A stretch of 64,000 bases of DNA, from positions 297,148 to 361,147 of the forward strand of contig NW_026515529.1 of assembly GCF_014898815.1 (NCBI RefSeq), given 5' to 3'. Within the stretch, counting starts at the first letter, position 1. Every line of letters begins with the position of its first letter. The translations under genes and the position numbers were made by a program. Below the pieces are notes generated by a model that was given only the letters and a program-made list of their open reading frames with translations, ran no database searches and was not told where the DNA came from. The DNA is from Panonychus citri. Lineage: Eukaryota; Arthropoda; Arachnida; Trombidiformes; Tetranychidae. Positions 9,681 through 23,131 of this stretch are shown here, one piece after another.

Positions 9681-12049
9681 AGAATTAAATTCATAGACTT
9701 TAATTGTTGATTTTTCCCAACAATTGAATCTTATTGTACTGATAATTAATTCAATTCGTTTAATAACAATCAAAGTTTTTTTTTCTCTCAATGGTTAAAA
9801 CTTTTTCATCTAAAGGTTCACATTCATTTACATGATTGTGAAAGTTTTCACTTCACAATTTAAATTGTTAGATCGTTGATTGTTGTGATCAACAACAATC
9901 TGAATAGATTAACAAAAAATTAAAAGGTCAACTAATTGTTTGATTATTATAATTCAAACAATATTAATACCGTTAATCAATTGTGAATTTTAATTGTTCC
10001 TTGAGAGTTTTTTTTTCGAGGTAAATTGTTAATTCCTCCTCTGAATTTAAATACAAATTTCTTTCATATTTAACAATTAATTTTAACAACAATCTACTAA
10101 TAGAGTTAATTTTAATTGTAATACGTTAATCATTCAATTAAACTTTAAGATGATATTTAGTAAATCATTTTAATTGACCTTCTTAATTATCATACTTGCA
10201 ACTTGTTGATTATGAATTAAACTTTTTTCAAGTTTGATTTATCTTAATCACCAACAATCAACACCTATTGTTATTATCAACCTGTTAAAAGTAATCAAGT
10301 TAATCATCATCATTAACATGATCATCAACAAGGTGTATTAATATATTGAGTTAATCAGAGACAAGGTCATCACAATCAAATTTGATTGTCATTAATTGTG
10401 TGTGTGTGTATGTAAATTAACAATCAGTGTAAATGTAATTAACATTTTCATTGTTTTTTGATGAAAACTTTTATTAATCATTATGGTTTAGTGTTAATTA
10501 ACACTTAACAACAATTTATTAACTAACATCATCGTCCAGTAACAATCAAAGGTTATTAAACAATTTAATTAGTGTTTAACAATTTAACCCAACAAGGTTG
10601 ATTGTTACCATTAAATCAATTGATATTTTAATTAACTTTCAAAAGGTAAATTGTATCATTAATATTAGTTGATCAATTAACTAATTTCATCTTAATTGTT
10701 GTATTCAAATCAAAAGTTAATTGTGGTCAAAATTTGTTTTTTTTTGTTGTTGTTCAATAGTCAATTGTAATTACAATCATGATTACCACCAGTAATAGTA
10801 GTTAATTGTTAATTAAATTAAATTAGTTGCAGTTTTTTTTTATATTTAATGAAAAATAATCAAAGTGAAAATGAAAAAGTTTTTCAATTTTATCCTTAAT
10901 TTAATTTTTTCGGGAATCAACAATTACAATTATAACCTAATCATGATAACATTGATTAACCCTGAACTTGAATTGTGAAATTAATGCTTTTTCCTGATTG
11001 TTATCAACAATCAAAACCCTAAATCATGTTAATTAAATCTCTTAATTGTGTAATGAAAAAATTTCGATACAAAAATGATTAAGAAAAAAGTTTTTTCTTC
11101 TAAATCATTTCTTTCTCGTCACCATGAGAATCGTAATAATCATTTGCGTTTAATTGTTTCTTTACTTTTCCACAGTTAATTAATTGTCGTTTCTAATTTC
11201 TAGATACGTGATTAGCATCAGCAATTAAAACAAATGCACACACAGGAATCAATTTAAATCCATGATAATTGTTACATAAATTCAATTTCTTTTCCCAAGT
11301 GATTATCTCCTTTGATTGTTGATTCTCATTGACACATTATAACAGATTCGTTAATTGTTGATTAACTGATTGTTACCTAATTTCTCCTACTGTTGATTAG
11401 TTTTACCTGACGATTAAATCATCTAATAAATACCAAAAATGATTAACTGATAGTTCAAGAAACTGTTACTTAGTTAATCATGATAATCATATTGTCCATC
11501 AACAGGTAATCATTAAGCCTCCAAGGTAAATTGTAATATTATATTTAAGATAATTTAATTTAATTAGTGAAGGTTAACAATCAGCTGGAGTTGATTAACT
11601 CTTCTGCTCACTGATTAACTGATTGATTTGTTTTTTTTACGAAAAAAATAACGATAACAATTAGCCAATAAATCAAGTTACTTTAGGTTCGTGATTATTG
11701 TTAATCAGAAAAGTTAATCAAAGGTTAATGATTAACAATTGGTAACCTTCAATAATTTAACACTTACCTGTTGATTATCAAGCAAGATGATTATAATCAT
11801 TATGATTTAAGTGATAGTTTCTTGAACTATCAGCTAACCAATTCAACTAATTGTGCTAGAAATACAATATAATACAACTTGAATAGACTTTAGCACAATT
11901 AAATATCAAATACAAGGGATAATTAAGTTAATCAACTGGAGATATTTTAAAATTTGATTTATTAATAAAATGAATGAAAACTTTTCCAATTTAATAAATA
12001 AATTTCCCCATGAATAATATGATAAATTGATCACCAGATTAAACTCATT
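9681..12049. other. Central spacer of the inverted duplication, non-coding
   Basis: AT-rich sequence with no coding character between the arms. A smaller inverted repeat lies within it (11446-11512 against 11767-11836). Otherwise nothing was recognised. Confidence 0.5.
11446..11836. repeat. Nested small inverted repeat (arms about 70 bp)
   Basis: The left arm 11446-11512, beginning with ctgatagttcaagaaact and ending atcaacaggtaa, matches the reverse complement of 11767-11836 with a few mismatches and small gaps. The loop is about 250 bp. It could be a foldback element or a remnant of an earlier local inversion. Confidence 0.6.
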
Positions 12050-14169
12050 GGTTAGATTATCTATTTTCATATTTAATCATCATTAAGATTGATGGTTTAA
12101 TCATGAATGGTAATCCCTAACTAGTAAAATAATGATTATAATTAACACTAATCCCGAAGTGAAAAAGTTTAATTTTTCATCTTAAATGTGTGACTTTTAA
12201 TCTTGACCTTGATTGTTTTGACTATATTATGATTAGGCTGATTAATATATTGATTGTTGTTGATGCCGATGCTGATTCTGATTCTGATTCTGATGATGAT
12301 GATGATGATGATGATTATAATTATTAGCATGATTATATTGTGATATTTGATTGGGTGTATACAAACTGGGCGTTGGTCACTCTGGGCTTCTGATGAAATT
12401 GAAAAAACCCTGATTTTGAATATAAAAAAAATCTAGTTACAGATTAGGTTTGTAGTTAGTTAGTTGGATAGTTAAAGGCTGGAATTTAATTGCCCGAGGG
12501 TTAATTATGATTATTTGAGTGTAGCTTTGTTGTTATTATGATTGTGTACGTTGATCGTTGGGGTAATGATACTAATGATTATGATAATAGATTATGTTGG
12601 ATGAGAGAGAGAGAGAGACTGGGATTGTGAAGGGTTTTAATTGTGTGAATAGTTAATTGTGTTACTAGAAATGAATGTTTGATTAACTTTGTGTGTATCT
12701 GTTAATTGTTACGTCAAGATGGAAAATTAAGATTATGGTAATCTTTTTTCTCGTTTTTCTTTGCTCTTTACTAATTGTTTCATGTTAATTGTTGTTGTAT
12801 TCTGATGGATTAAATTGTTGGTCATTAATTTGAATCATGATTCTTTTAATCACAATGAAAGTTACTTTTTTATGATGTTGATTTAATTTTTTCTTTGTTA
12901 TAATATTTTAAATCGTGAGTTTTTTGTTAATAGTAAAATCTAAAGGTAACTTAAGGTGTTTATATTATGGGATTTTCTGATTGTTGGATAAATTGTTTGA
13001 TTGTTTTTTAATTGTGTTCATGTTAATTTACTTTACAATCAGTTTGACAATTTAAATTAAGTCAATTTCGTGAATTTAGTTTTGTTGTTGTTGTAGCTTC
13101 TGTTAATTGTTGGTTGTAGTTGAAGGTGGACAAGGATGACAATTATGATTTAGTTTGATGATTAGTTTATAACTTTTGATGATGATTTAGTTGATTAACA
13201 TCATTGATTTGGAATGATAATGATTAGTTAATTAGTTAACCAAAAATGGTGCAGATTTTGCAATGATTTAGTTGTTTTTGATTAGATTAAGGTGGAGTGA
13301 GGAAGGATGATGAAGAAAGAGAAAGATGATAAAAAGAAAGGGAATAAGATGAGAAGAGGAAATTTCGTTGGGAAGAAAATGTTTGTTTATCTTTTTTATT
13401 CGTTGGAACGATTTGTCCTTTTCTTTTCTTCTTTTCTTCTTCTTCTTCTTCCTATTTCTCTTTCTTTTTAAACTTGTTCTTTGATTTAATGAAGAATGAT
13501 GATGAAGATGAAGATAAAAAGGTGGAAGAGAGAGAGAGAAAATGAAAGAGAGAAAGTGAAGAGGATGATTGGGAGGAGTGAGAATTTGTTCCATCCTGGA
13601 TGAGAATGATTGGGAGAAGGGAAGAAACTTGTCCATCAAGAAAAGAAAATGATCTTGACCTGGAATATGAAATGAAAGAGAAAAAATGGAAGATAAAAGA
13701 AAGAAGAAGAAAATTAAGTTCGTTCTTTATCATCATCATCTTCTCTTACTTTTCTTCTCTCTCCACCTTTCGTTTTTCTCTTATTTTCACTTTCATTTAT
13801 TCACTTTCTCTTCCTTCATCATCTCCATCTCTCTCTCTCTCTTTCACGATCATGTACAAAGAAACAAACAAAGAGAATGAAAGAAAGAGAGATGATGATG
13901 AGAAGGAGGTGGTTTTCTCTTTCTTTTCTCGAGAAAGAAAGAGAAAGATAAAAAACAAAATGGTCTGTACCTGAGAGAGAAAAGGACGGAGTTGACCTTG
14001 TAGGATAAACAACGAGTGGACATTGGGCGTGACTCAGGCCAACAGTATATAAGGTAGCGTTCGTTATGTAGTCAGGCCATTCGGGTTATCCAAAGTAAAG
14101 CAAACACAAAAAAAAACTTTAAAACTTTTCATCTTAACGAGAAATCAACAAACACAAAACTCAATCAAC
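12050..14169 (-). repeat. Right arm of large inverted duplication (upstream of right cuticle gene)
   Basis: Partner of the 7400-9680 arm in inverted orientation. The most similar block (12182-12632) keeps even short features such as the GATGAT run, the GAATCAGAATCAG-type run and the GTGTATAC palindrome. The purine/pyrimidine-rich part (13310-13960) gives many spurious ORFs on both strands. Confidence 0.85.
14046..14076 (+). promoter_or_regulatory. Core promoter (TATA + initiator) of right cuticle gene
   Basis: TATATAAG is at 14046-14053 and TCAGG at 14072-14076, giving a presumed start at 14074, 28 nt from the first T of the TATA box, as at the left gene. The 5' leader ending in GAGAAATCAACAAACACAAA is also shared. 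Confidence 0.65.
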
Positions 14170-15102
14170 ATGCAATCAATGGTAAATTGAAACAATTAAC
14201 TTGTAGTTTTTCTTAATTGTTAAAATTTTATCTTAATTTTGTGTTTAATTTGTTTAAATTTGTTTTCTCTCTCTTTCTTAGATCGTTTTCGCTGTTCTCT
14301 TCTCAGTTGCCTCCGCTGGTGTTATCCACGCTCCAGCCGCCGCCATCGTTGCTTCAGCTCCAGTTTTCACCAAAACTATTCACCATCAACCCGCTCTTGC
14401 TCCAGTACAAACTGTTGAACGAACTGTTCAAGCTGTTGCCCACCCATCAGTCACCACCCTTCACCAAGCTCCAACCACCGTCCTCGCTAAGGCCCCACAA
14501 ATCTCAGGATACTCATACACGTAAGTGTTTAATTAACATCGTTAATCAAGTCAATTGGATTTAATCATCAAACTTTTTCTTTTTTTTCCCTTCGTGACTT
14601 CTTTGTGTATCCAAACAGATCTGATGTCCGACACGACGCTACCGTCGCTGCTGCTCCAGTTGCCGTTGCCGCACCAGTTGTTCACGCTGCACCAGTCGTT
14701 CACTCTGCTCCAGTCGTTCACTCTGCTCCCCTTGTTCACTCTGCACCTCTTGTCCACCCAGCTCCAGTCGCCGTAGCTGCACCAGTTGCCCATGCTGTTC
14801 CCGCTCCAATCGTCAGGTAAAAATTATCCTTCTATTTTCACTCCCCGTTCCTGTAAAGTTAAAGTCTTTAGTCTAACATTTCGTGTCCTCTTTTTTTGAC
14901 CTTTAGTGCCCCAACTGTCCATGCTTCACCCGCTCTCGTTGCTGAGACCCCAGTCGTTAACTCATACTCAGTCGAGACTGGCCGAACTCACGTTGCCACC
15001 CAACAACATTACGGAGTCGCTCATGTTCCCGGTGTTGTCAATGTCCCATTCGCCAAGGCCGTCCCAGCAGCCCCAGTCTTAGCTGCCCCTGCTTACTGGT
15101 AA
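14170..15102 (+). CDS. Ala/Pro/Val-rich cuticle protein (right member of inverted pair)
   Basis: Four exons, 14170-14181, 14282-14520, 14619-14816 and 14907-15102, join in phase to 214 residues. Exon 1 codes MQSM, as in the left gene. The signal peptide [16 protein letters not shown] is followed by a mature chain without cysteine, containing tandem imperfect repeats built on [12 protein letters not shown] and VAVAAPV units (exon 3), and a Tyr/His-containing C-terminal part ending APAYW. This is the composition of structural cuticle proteins of the AAP/V-repeat kind; chitin binding is not shown by any motif. Exon 3 looks like an internal repeat expansion absent from the left paralogue, which explains the length difference. 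An AATAAA occurs at 15439-15444. Confidence 0.87.
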
Positions 15103-15874
15103 ATCCAATCAAAATCAAATAACTTGAGCTAAACACAGAATTGAAATGAATTGATTCAATTTAAATCATTTCAATGCTTAATCACTGTCACTTTTCACTC
15201 GCCATAAGACCAAACCATGATGCGAATCATACACACACACTCAAGATTAATTAACTTTTTTATATTAAAACCAGTGATCACAATTTTCGATCAATAGTAA
15301 ACCTCAAACCTCAAACCTGTTCCCCTCTCACTCCAAACCCACTTCCCACTCCCTACTTTGCCTCTTCCCTCTTCCAATCGTTTTGTAAAAAAAATGTCCA
15401 AACAAATTTAGGCTTTATTTTTGTCACAATTGAACAAAAATAAAATCACTTTTAATTATCTGAATCAAACTACTGATTGTGTCTCTCATCATTTATTTCA
15501 ATGAAAACAAAATCAAAGGACTCCAACAACAACAAACAAAAAACATCCCATGAAAAATAATAAGGATGAAACAAATCAACAACTCAATAGGTTAATTGAA
15601 ACAATCAATGAATACATAATTAATTAATCAATTAATTAACCATAGGAATAGTTAAATAGTTACAAAGATAAGGCAAAGTTGTAACATAATAATAATAAAA
15701 TGATGATGATAACATAAAGTAAAATTAATTCTGAGGAGGAAAGAAAACAAAAACAATTAGCTAATTATCATTGATTGAAAAGGTAAACCCTAGTAATAGA
15801 TAAGTTTTCACTCACGTTTAAAGATTGTCAATGATCGTAAATCCATCTAATCCAATTAAGTCAATCATCAGGGA
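15103..15874. other. Intergenic: 3' UTR of right cuticle gene and TTC39 3' flank
   Basis: The two genes converge here. The cuticle-gene polyA signal is near 15439. No further gene is seen. Confidence 0.5.
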
Positions 15875-16431
15875 TTAAGAATAAGATACAGGTCGATTAA
15901 ACATGGATGGATCAATGATTGAGCTTTTTCGACGATCATAAGGTGAGGATAGTTTCCTTTTAACCTTAGTTATCTTCTTAACCTGCTCGAAAACCAGGTT
16001 AACACGGTAGGTGATCATCGATTCTGTCAGGTAACCTCGATACAATTTACTCTTGGTCAGATACTTTTCGCAATCTTCGTAACGTTCAATTTTACGAAAT
16101 AAATAACCAAGTTCATAGTACGATTGGGGAATTATGTGTTTCTCCGTGGTTAATTTAGAATCCCTAGGAAAGCAAAGAAAGAAAGAATACAAAAAAAAGA
16201 TACAAATAATTAGTTAATTAGCCGAATAAATCAAATAAAAGATGAAAATTATTCTCGAATCATATTGATTGTTTTCTCTGCAACAATTACTCGTAAAAGA
16301 ATTTATTCTGATTGAAAATCTTTCTCAATATTTCATCTGAAAATTCTGAACATTCGGGATAAAGTAAACACATATAAATATTCAAAACTCATGGTTATTC
16401 ATGATTAGTATTTTTTCTCATCCTACTCATT

Positions 16432-16504
<73 letters not shown>

Positions 16505-19500
16505 ATTTCTGACTTCTCTCCATGTGATGTTCCCTCAAAACAGCTCATGTTACTTTTGATCATTATCATCAAAAGGAATCAACAGTAATAACCTTGTAAA
16601 TTATTCTGATTGATTCATTGTAAGAGTTACAGAGAAACTAGAAAATTAACTTTGATGAATTGGAATCAATTTTGTTCATCATCATCATTATCATCTTTCT
16701 CTTTGTCTTCCTTTCTTTCCTTTCTCTCTTTTTTTTCAATAGAAATAATAACAATCTCCATCATCGGAATGATGCGATAACAATAATCAATTGATGAAAA
16801 AATATATTGATCTTGTGATCACTTAAATGATGATCCTTTCAATTTGCCTGTGAATTTGATTGTTGATCATTTCTTGATGATAATATATGTTAATTACCAT
16901 TCTAATACTTGATGATAATAATCAATTGCTTCATAAGGGTTACCAAGTAGATCCGTTAGATGTGCCTTGTAAAATATGAGAGTCGCATATTGATCAGGAT
17001 TATCGTGAGCTTTTTGGTTGGATTGATTGTTATCTTCACCATTTAAATTATACTCTGACAATTTAGCATCCACAATGTCCATGTAACGATTTAGACACGA
17101 AGTAGATGATCGTGACATCCGAAATAGATTCCAAATGTAACTAATTTCAAATGTTGGTAAGAAAAGTGATTTATCCATTGAATTTCCATTGAATTTTATG
17201 CTACGTTCATAAACCAGTTTCTCATGAAAAGGTTTCCTTCCTCCAAGGGTTTTCTTCAGACTTGGGATTATCCTTTTAAATGATTAAAGTTGATTAATAA
17301 TCATCATTATCGTCGTCACAATAAAGATAAGTAAAGATAAAGAAAAATATTCCAATTAATATTCTGCTGGAAAATTAGCATAGATTTTACATATCCATGA
17401 ATTCTCATCAATCAACTAAGATTATCTTCTTGATTTTTACAGACAAGAATTAAGATTAAATATCGTGAATCTTATTGGAAGATTTTCAAATTTTCAACTC
17501 ATTTCTTTCTCTATGTTTCATTGTAACAATTTCATATATAAATTGTAATCATTTGTTTCTTTTCAATTGTTAACAATTAAGGATACATATAATTAAATAG
17601 GTGTGGGAGATAATAATTGAAAAGTTGATTAACATGATGCAAACAAAAAAGGCAACAATTTAGGTAATAATTTGTTTCCATTTTTCTATTAATTGTTATT
17701 ATAATTAAATCAAATTGACCTTATCAATTGTTTTGATTATTTGATTTCTTAATAAGTAAATAAATACGATATTTAATTGATTAATGGGTAGGAAAGATGT
17801 TGCATTTCAATCAACAGCAAAGTTAATCATTGATTGTAAATATAATTAACATCAACACAATCAAAATAACCAAAAAGCAAACAAATTAAAATATGTAAGC
17901 CTTAAAGATACGATAATGTATACAAGTATTAAGTTCAAAATCCCAATAGCAAGTTGATTAACTAAATTGTTTATAATCAGTAATCTTTTTCGAGGTAACT
18001 GTAAATTTAAATTGTTGATGGTTAACCTTAAACAAGATGATGATGTTGTTAATCATCATCAACAATTTTCATCAACATAATCATCGTTATCAATGTAAAC
18101 CAGGTAAAAGATTGATTTTGATTGTAGCAAAAACAATTTGCTTGATTGTTGGTTGATGAATTTAATTTGATTGATGGTTACAACCTTGTTAACTTGCTAA
18201 TCATAATCAGGCTTTAGTTAGTTAATTGTAAAAAATGTTAACGACAACTTTTAACCAAATTTTTTTACTTATTTTGTTTTTCAGTAACAATATTTGGTTA
18301 ATCATTTCCCTTAATAAAATTTAATTTTCCTCATGATTAGTAAATTGTGATTCCAATTTAATTGGGAATCAATATGATTAATTATTATTATTATTATTAT
18401 TATATATGTACTATCTTATTCATAATGTCATCATGTTGATTGTTAACTGATTAAATTTACGGAAGTGTACTCACTAATTGTGATTGTGTTAATTGATTAA
18501 TTTTAAATACGTCACAATCGTTAATATTGATTAAGATGACATGTTAAATCAAATTTTCCTCGACAATCAAGTCAAATTAATCAAATAAACTTTTTGATTG
18601 ATTCAATCCGATTAATTGTTTAAGATTATTGATAAAAATAATCAATGTTATATTGTGATTAACGCCAACAAATTGTATCTCTGTTTGATTAACCTGTTTG
18701 AAACGGGCTAATTAATTAAAACCTTGAAGAAAATTTCACAACAATTAAAATTAACGGCTGATTGTTGTTTGCTAGTTTTCTGATTATTTGAAACATTAAT
18801 ACGCTAACCTTGATAACAGAATTTATTAATTTGATTAGTTTGATTGAAGAAAAAAAAATTAAACAATTAATGATACATAAATTAATAGAACCACTGATTT
18901 GATTTTAATAACAATCAAATGTTAATTGTTGCGATTTAGTTAAAGGTTAATGGTTAACAAACGGACAATTGTAACCTTGATTAAGAAAAATTTTCGTCTA
19001 TCATTGGACGTTAATAATTTACTAATTGTTTTGATTAACTAAAATTTGTTAGCCTACAAAAACCATTTGATCACAATTAAACTCAAATCATGATTAACAA
19101 TCAATTTTAACTGTTATCTTGATTAGAATCAACAAGAAAAACAAATTATTGATCAGATTGATTAATTTGATTTTAAGAGGTAAGTTTTTTAGTTATTAGA
19201 TTTGATTATCAACGATCAGAAAAGTGGAAACAAAATTAACCAAATTAACAATCAGGTCAAATTGTATTACTTTTGATTAATACAAAATAATTAACAATCA
19301 TGTTAATTTTCAATGTTATATTAAACCAGGAAAATGATTAATTTTAATAATTGATGAACCTCAACTAATGATCCTCGTTGTGTAGCAATTAGTTGATTGT
19401 GATCATGTTGATTAAGATGATGGTCTAAACTTTTAAGTGGTGGGTATTAAATTGTTGTTAATCCACCAAGTTAATCATTATCATTAAAATTAAGCATTGT

Positions 19501-22500
19501 TATTAAACTGTTAAAGGTTAATCAGAAAGTAGAATAGATTAATTAATGGATAATCTTTTGCAGAGAAAGTTAATTGTTAACAATTAATTCATCGGTTTTA
19601 AATTTTTGGTGGTGTTTATGTGGAAAAAAAATGATCATCATTTTGAAGGCTTTCATTTTGTTGATTAAATTTCAACAATTAAAGTTGTTAATTGTTGTGG
19701 TTTGTTTTGTTTTTCTTACTTTCTCAACAAGTGGATTTAGTTGAGAGCAGTTAATTTAAATACTAATCCACCTTCACATCATAATCATCATCATGGTCAA
19801 GTAATTTACGGGAATATCATTAATATGTAATTTAGTTTCAATTTTCATTGTTTTTTTGTTAGTGAGAGTTAATTGTGATTAACTTGATTAGAGATACAAA
19901 TTTGAAACGGTTAAACCTTAATTTTCATATTTGTAAAAATAATTAATTGTAGGAGTAAATCAACAGATTAGGCGATCGATTTAATAACGTCAGTCTAAAA
20001 TTGATTACTAAGTAATTAAAATTATTCCAATCAGATTAATTAGACATGACATTGACTGATTAATGGCTTAACAATTAAACAATTGTTCTGATTCTTAGCT
20101 GGAATCACAATTGGATTGACTTTCAATGTCTCAATGAAGACATCTAATAAACATTGAGAATTAATTGTAATCACAATTTGCTTATTTGATAATTAATTAC
20201 ATCAAGAAGCAAAAGAAATCCAATTCAAGTGTATTGATAATCAAAATCGATCAATTAACTTTGCTAATTGTAACAATCAACAAGAAACGCTAAGTTTGAG
20301 GTTAAGTTTGATACGATTCGATTAAGATGACCAGAGTTATTGATTACTTCCAGTAAGATCCAAATATATCAAGTTAATCATTATCATCTATAGTGAAAAT
20401 AAATTGATTAACTTACTTCATTAAATCAATTATTTGATTGGCGTGTTTCTTTTCACCATTTAAATCATATTCCATATAAAGCAAAATAGCGTAAAAGTAG
20501 GTCGTTGTAGCGGGTGAAATTTTATCTCCGGCTAATATTTTCATCATATTTGCCGCTTCGGACCATTGGCATAACTGAATCTTGGATAAGGCCATAAAAA
20601 AGTAGGACATCTTATAAAGATTTGGTGAAATCGCTGGTAAAGTGAACGATTGTGTTAACGTTGTACAAGCTTCTTCGAACTGTGAATGTGTCATTGCTCC
20701 CATTCCTTTTATCAAATAGTAATAGTAAGTTTTTCCATATTTAATACCCCAATCGGTAACTATGGTATCCACCATGTTAAGGTCACTTTCACCTAGACTG
20801 AAAAAGTAATCGAGGAAAGCAAAGTAAGCAATGATGAAAGCCGATGAAACCGAGTAACGAAGTGTATGTTTACATGTGATACACTTTTTAAGAATGTCCA
20901 GTCCAGCGTAACGATTATTGAAAAGGCCAAAATATTCGAGGAGAGAAGTAAATTTAGCTGGTAGAAGGGAAAAGAAAAGACCGAAAATGCCATAAATCAT
21001 ACGAACTCCCGTTTGAAATTCTTCGCATGATAGTTCATCTTGAAATGGTTTCTTTCGATACATTGCCAGGCAACCCTTGAATCCAGTGTAAGATGATTTC
21101 AATCGGAAGGCTGAACTTAGAAAACCTTTGAAACTTTTATCAGCCATCGGCTTGAGAAAGGCCAACATTGCGTTAAGTTCAGTGAAACATAAGGCTGCAT
21201 GAGCTTGTTCATCGGTAATCTCTTGATAATTTGGATTACTAAATAATCCACCTGATTTGTCTTTACGTTTATCCAGAAAATCAACAATTTTACTCAATTC
21301 ATTGATTGCATGATTAATTACATTGGGTTCCATTGAAAAGAAAGCCTGAAAATGAGAGGAGAATGAAATGTTTACAATTTAATTAGTAATCAGAGTTTAA
21401 ATCTTAATATTAAGTTGACTAAATGATTATAACAATGTAATTAAATTGAGTTAATCTTTCATAAGTTCAATTGAATTATCATTAAATGAGCAACAATCAA
21501 GGTGATATACTTATTGTTATTCTTGTTTATATGTAATATTTTAAATCGTGATTAAAGTTTTACTTTTTTTTTTGCTTCTTTGATGGATTAATTCAACTCG
21601 ATTGTCAAAAATGAAATGATGATAATGAATAATAATAAGTAAACTAATTTTCTTGTGTTATAATAACAATAAATAAAAAGTTATTAAAGATTTAGACAAA
21701 ATTATGTCAGTTAATGTTTTGTTGATTCTTTTGTTATCATCATGCAGAGCAGAAGCAATTTAATTGTAATTAACTAATTAACTATAATCAAGATATCCCA
21801 TGGATTGAGGGATTCTCACTATCCTTGAAACAGATTAAGGTAAATCTGGTATTAAGAATTGTATTAAGTTACAGTTAAATTTGATTAATTGTTGATTAAC
21901 TTACATTTACACCAATCATTACACCGATTCCATATCGATGGTAAATACTATTCGATGCTTTCGCTTCACATAATGATAAACACTCATCAAGCCGATTCTC
22001 AACAAACAAATCAAATGTTTGAGCTGCTTCTTTGATTGATTGTGCGAAATTAGCTCTACTTTTATCATCATCAATTTGTTGATCGTTTTCATTTGCATCA
22101 TCTGTGAACTGTAATTAATGAGAGAGAAGAAAAAAAAAATATATAAGATTAAGCAATTAAGATGAGGGTTAAGGTTAAATCTTGAAATTGGTGATACTAA
22201 TCAATGGTCAATGATCAAGATAATTCAAGGTGATTCTCCAAGTTATTGTTATGAAAATTTGTTAAAATTAATCTTATTTTCCTGTTTTCTTTCTCTAACA
22301 ATCAGTAAATTCAATCATCATCATCATAATATAAATTGGCTTGATTAAAGGTAATCACATAATCTAAACAATCAATAAATCTAAAGGTAAATAAAGAAAG
22401 AGAAATGATTCTCTTGTAATTGTACCACCATCATCATCTTTCATGTTAATTGTTGGTGACCATTCAACTTATTATAGAAATTAAATTGTATCTTTTCAAT

Positions 22501-23131
22501 TAGAGAAATTGATAATGGATAAATCAAGGATAATTAATGAAAAAGAATTAAAATATAATTCAAGGTTTGATTGTGTATAATTTGAAATTCTATTGAATAA
22601 CAAAATATTAATACACATACTGACCATCATCTCCAACTAACCTTATAAACAGAATAGATAATTTTTTACCTTTGTTATGAAGGAAAGTTGATCTTTTTTT
22701 CTGGTCATTAAATCAACAATTCAAATAGAGAATATTAAAATAATATTCATTTGATTGTTTCTAAGGACAACAAATCAAAATGGAGATCAAAAATTGCAAC
22801 AAGGTCTCTTCACTCAAGACTCTTGACTAAGTTAAGTAGACAAAATGGATTAGTCAAAGGTTATTGGGTAAAGAGAATAGAATTTTTTTTTGTTCTTTTC
22901 TATTTCTTTTTTTTGTTCTATTCTCTTTTGTTTCCTTTTGTTTTCCCCCTTCAAAATGGAGGATATCATTTATATTAAATTGTCCAAGTTAATTAATTAA
23001 CGTAATTAAATTGTTCTTACCTTAAATTCTTCCTGGTTAAATAGTAGTCTAACTAATCTAGGCTGATCTTGATTAACTTCCATCCATGGCTTTGGATATT
23101 GTTGACCAGAGAGGGAAAGTTGATCGCTCAT
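15875..23131 (-). CDS. Tetratricopeptide repeat protein 39 (TTC39) family
   Basis: Five exons, 23131-23021, 22108-21905, 21345-20417, 17272-16898 and 16163-15875, join in perfect phase to 635 residues, near the size of vertebrate TTC39 proteins. An acidic N-terminal region precedes the conserved start of the family domain (SIKEAAQTFDLFVENRLDECLSLC), then the helical region with YAGLDILKKC and GxGxMxxxQFEEAC-type TPR helices, a central QWSEAANMMKIL repeat, and C-terminal TPRs with YYELGYLFRKIERYEDCEKYLTKS. TPR helices mediate protein contacts; mammalian family members are linked to lipid metabolism and cilia, but no enzymatic role is known. Intron 3 is about 3.1 kb. The gene is divergent to the PDIA6 homologue. 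Confidence 0.9.
16436..16500. repeat. (TC)n microsatellite, about 32 units
   Basis: An uninterrupted TC run of about 65 bp in the last intron of the TTC39 gene, the longest simple repeat in the window. Confidence 0.95.
17273..20416. other. Long intron 3 of the TTC39 gene
   Basis: A 3.1-kb AT-rich intron bounded by GTAAGT and an AAAAG acceptor. A short ATT triplet run is near 18380-18400. No nested gene is visible. Confidence 0.7.

Noticed and set aside
13268..14012. Cluster of overlapping ORFs on both strands
   Set aside because: CT/GA-rich sequence in the right arm yields open frames in several phases; none has a domain, and the matching left arm does not keep the same frames.
14551..14793. 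80-codon minus ORF with WCSxxNWCG-type repeats
   Set aside because: It is the antisense shadow of the Ala/Pro/Val repeat exon of the cuticle gene; the Cys/Trp pattern follows from the repeat.
21919..22101. 60-codon minus ORF within TTC39 exon 2
   Set aside because: Wrong frame; the correct frame of this exon joins both neighbours in phase and carries the family motif.
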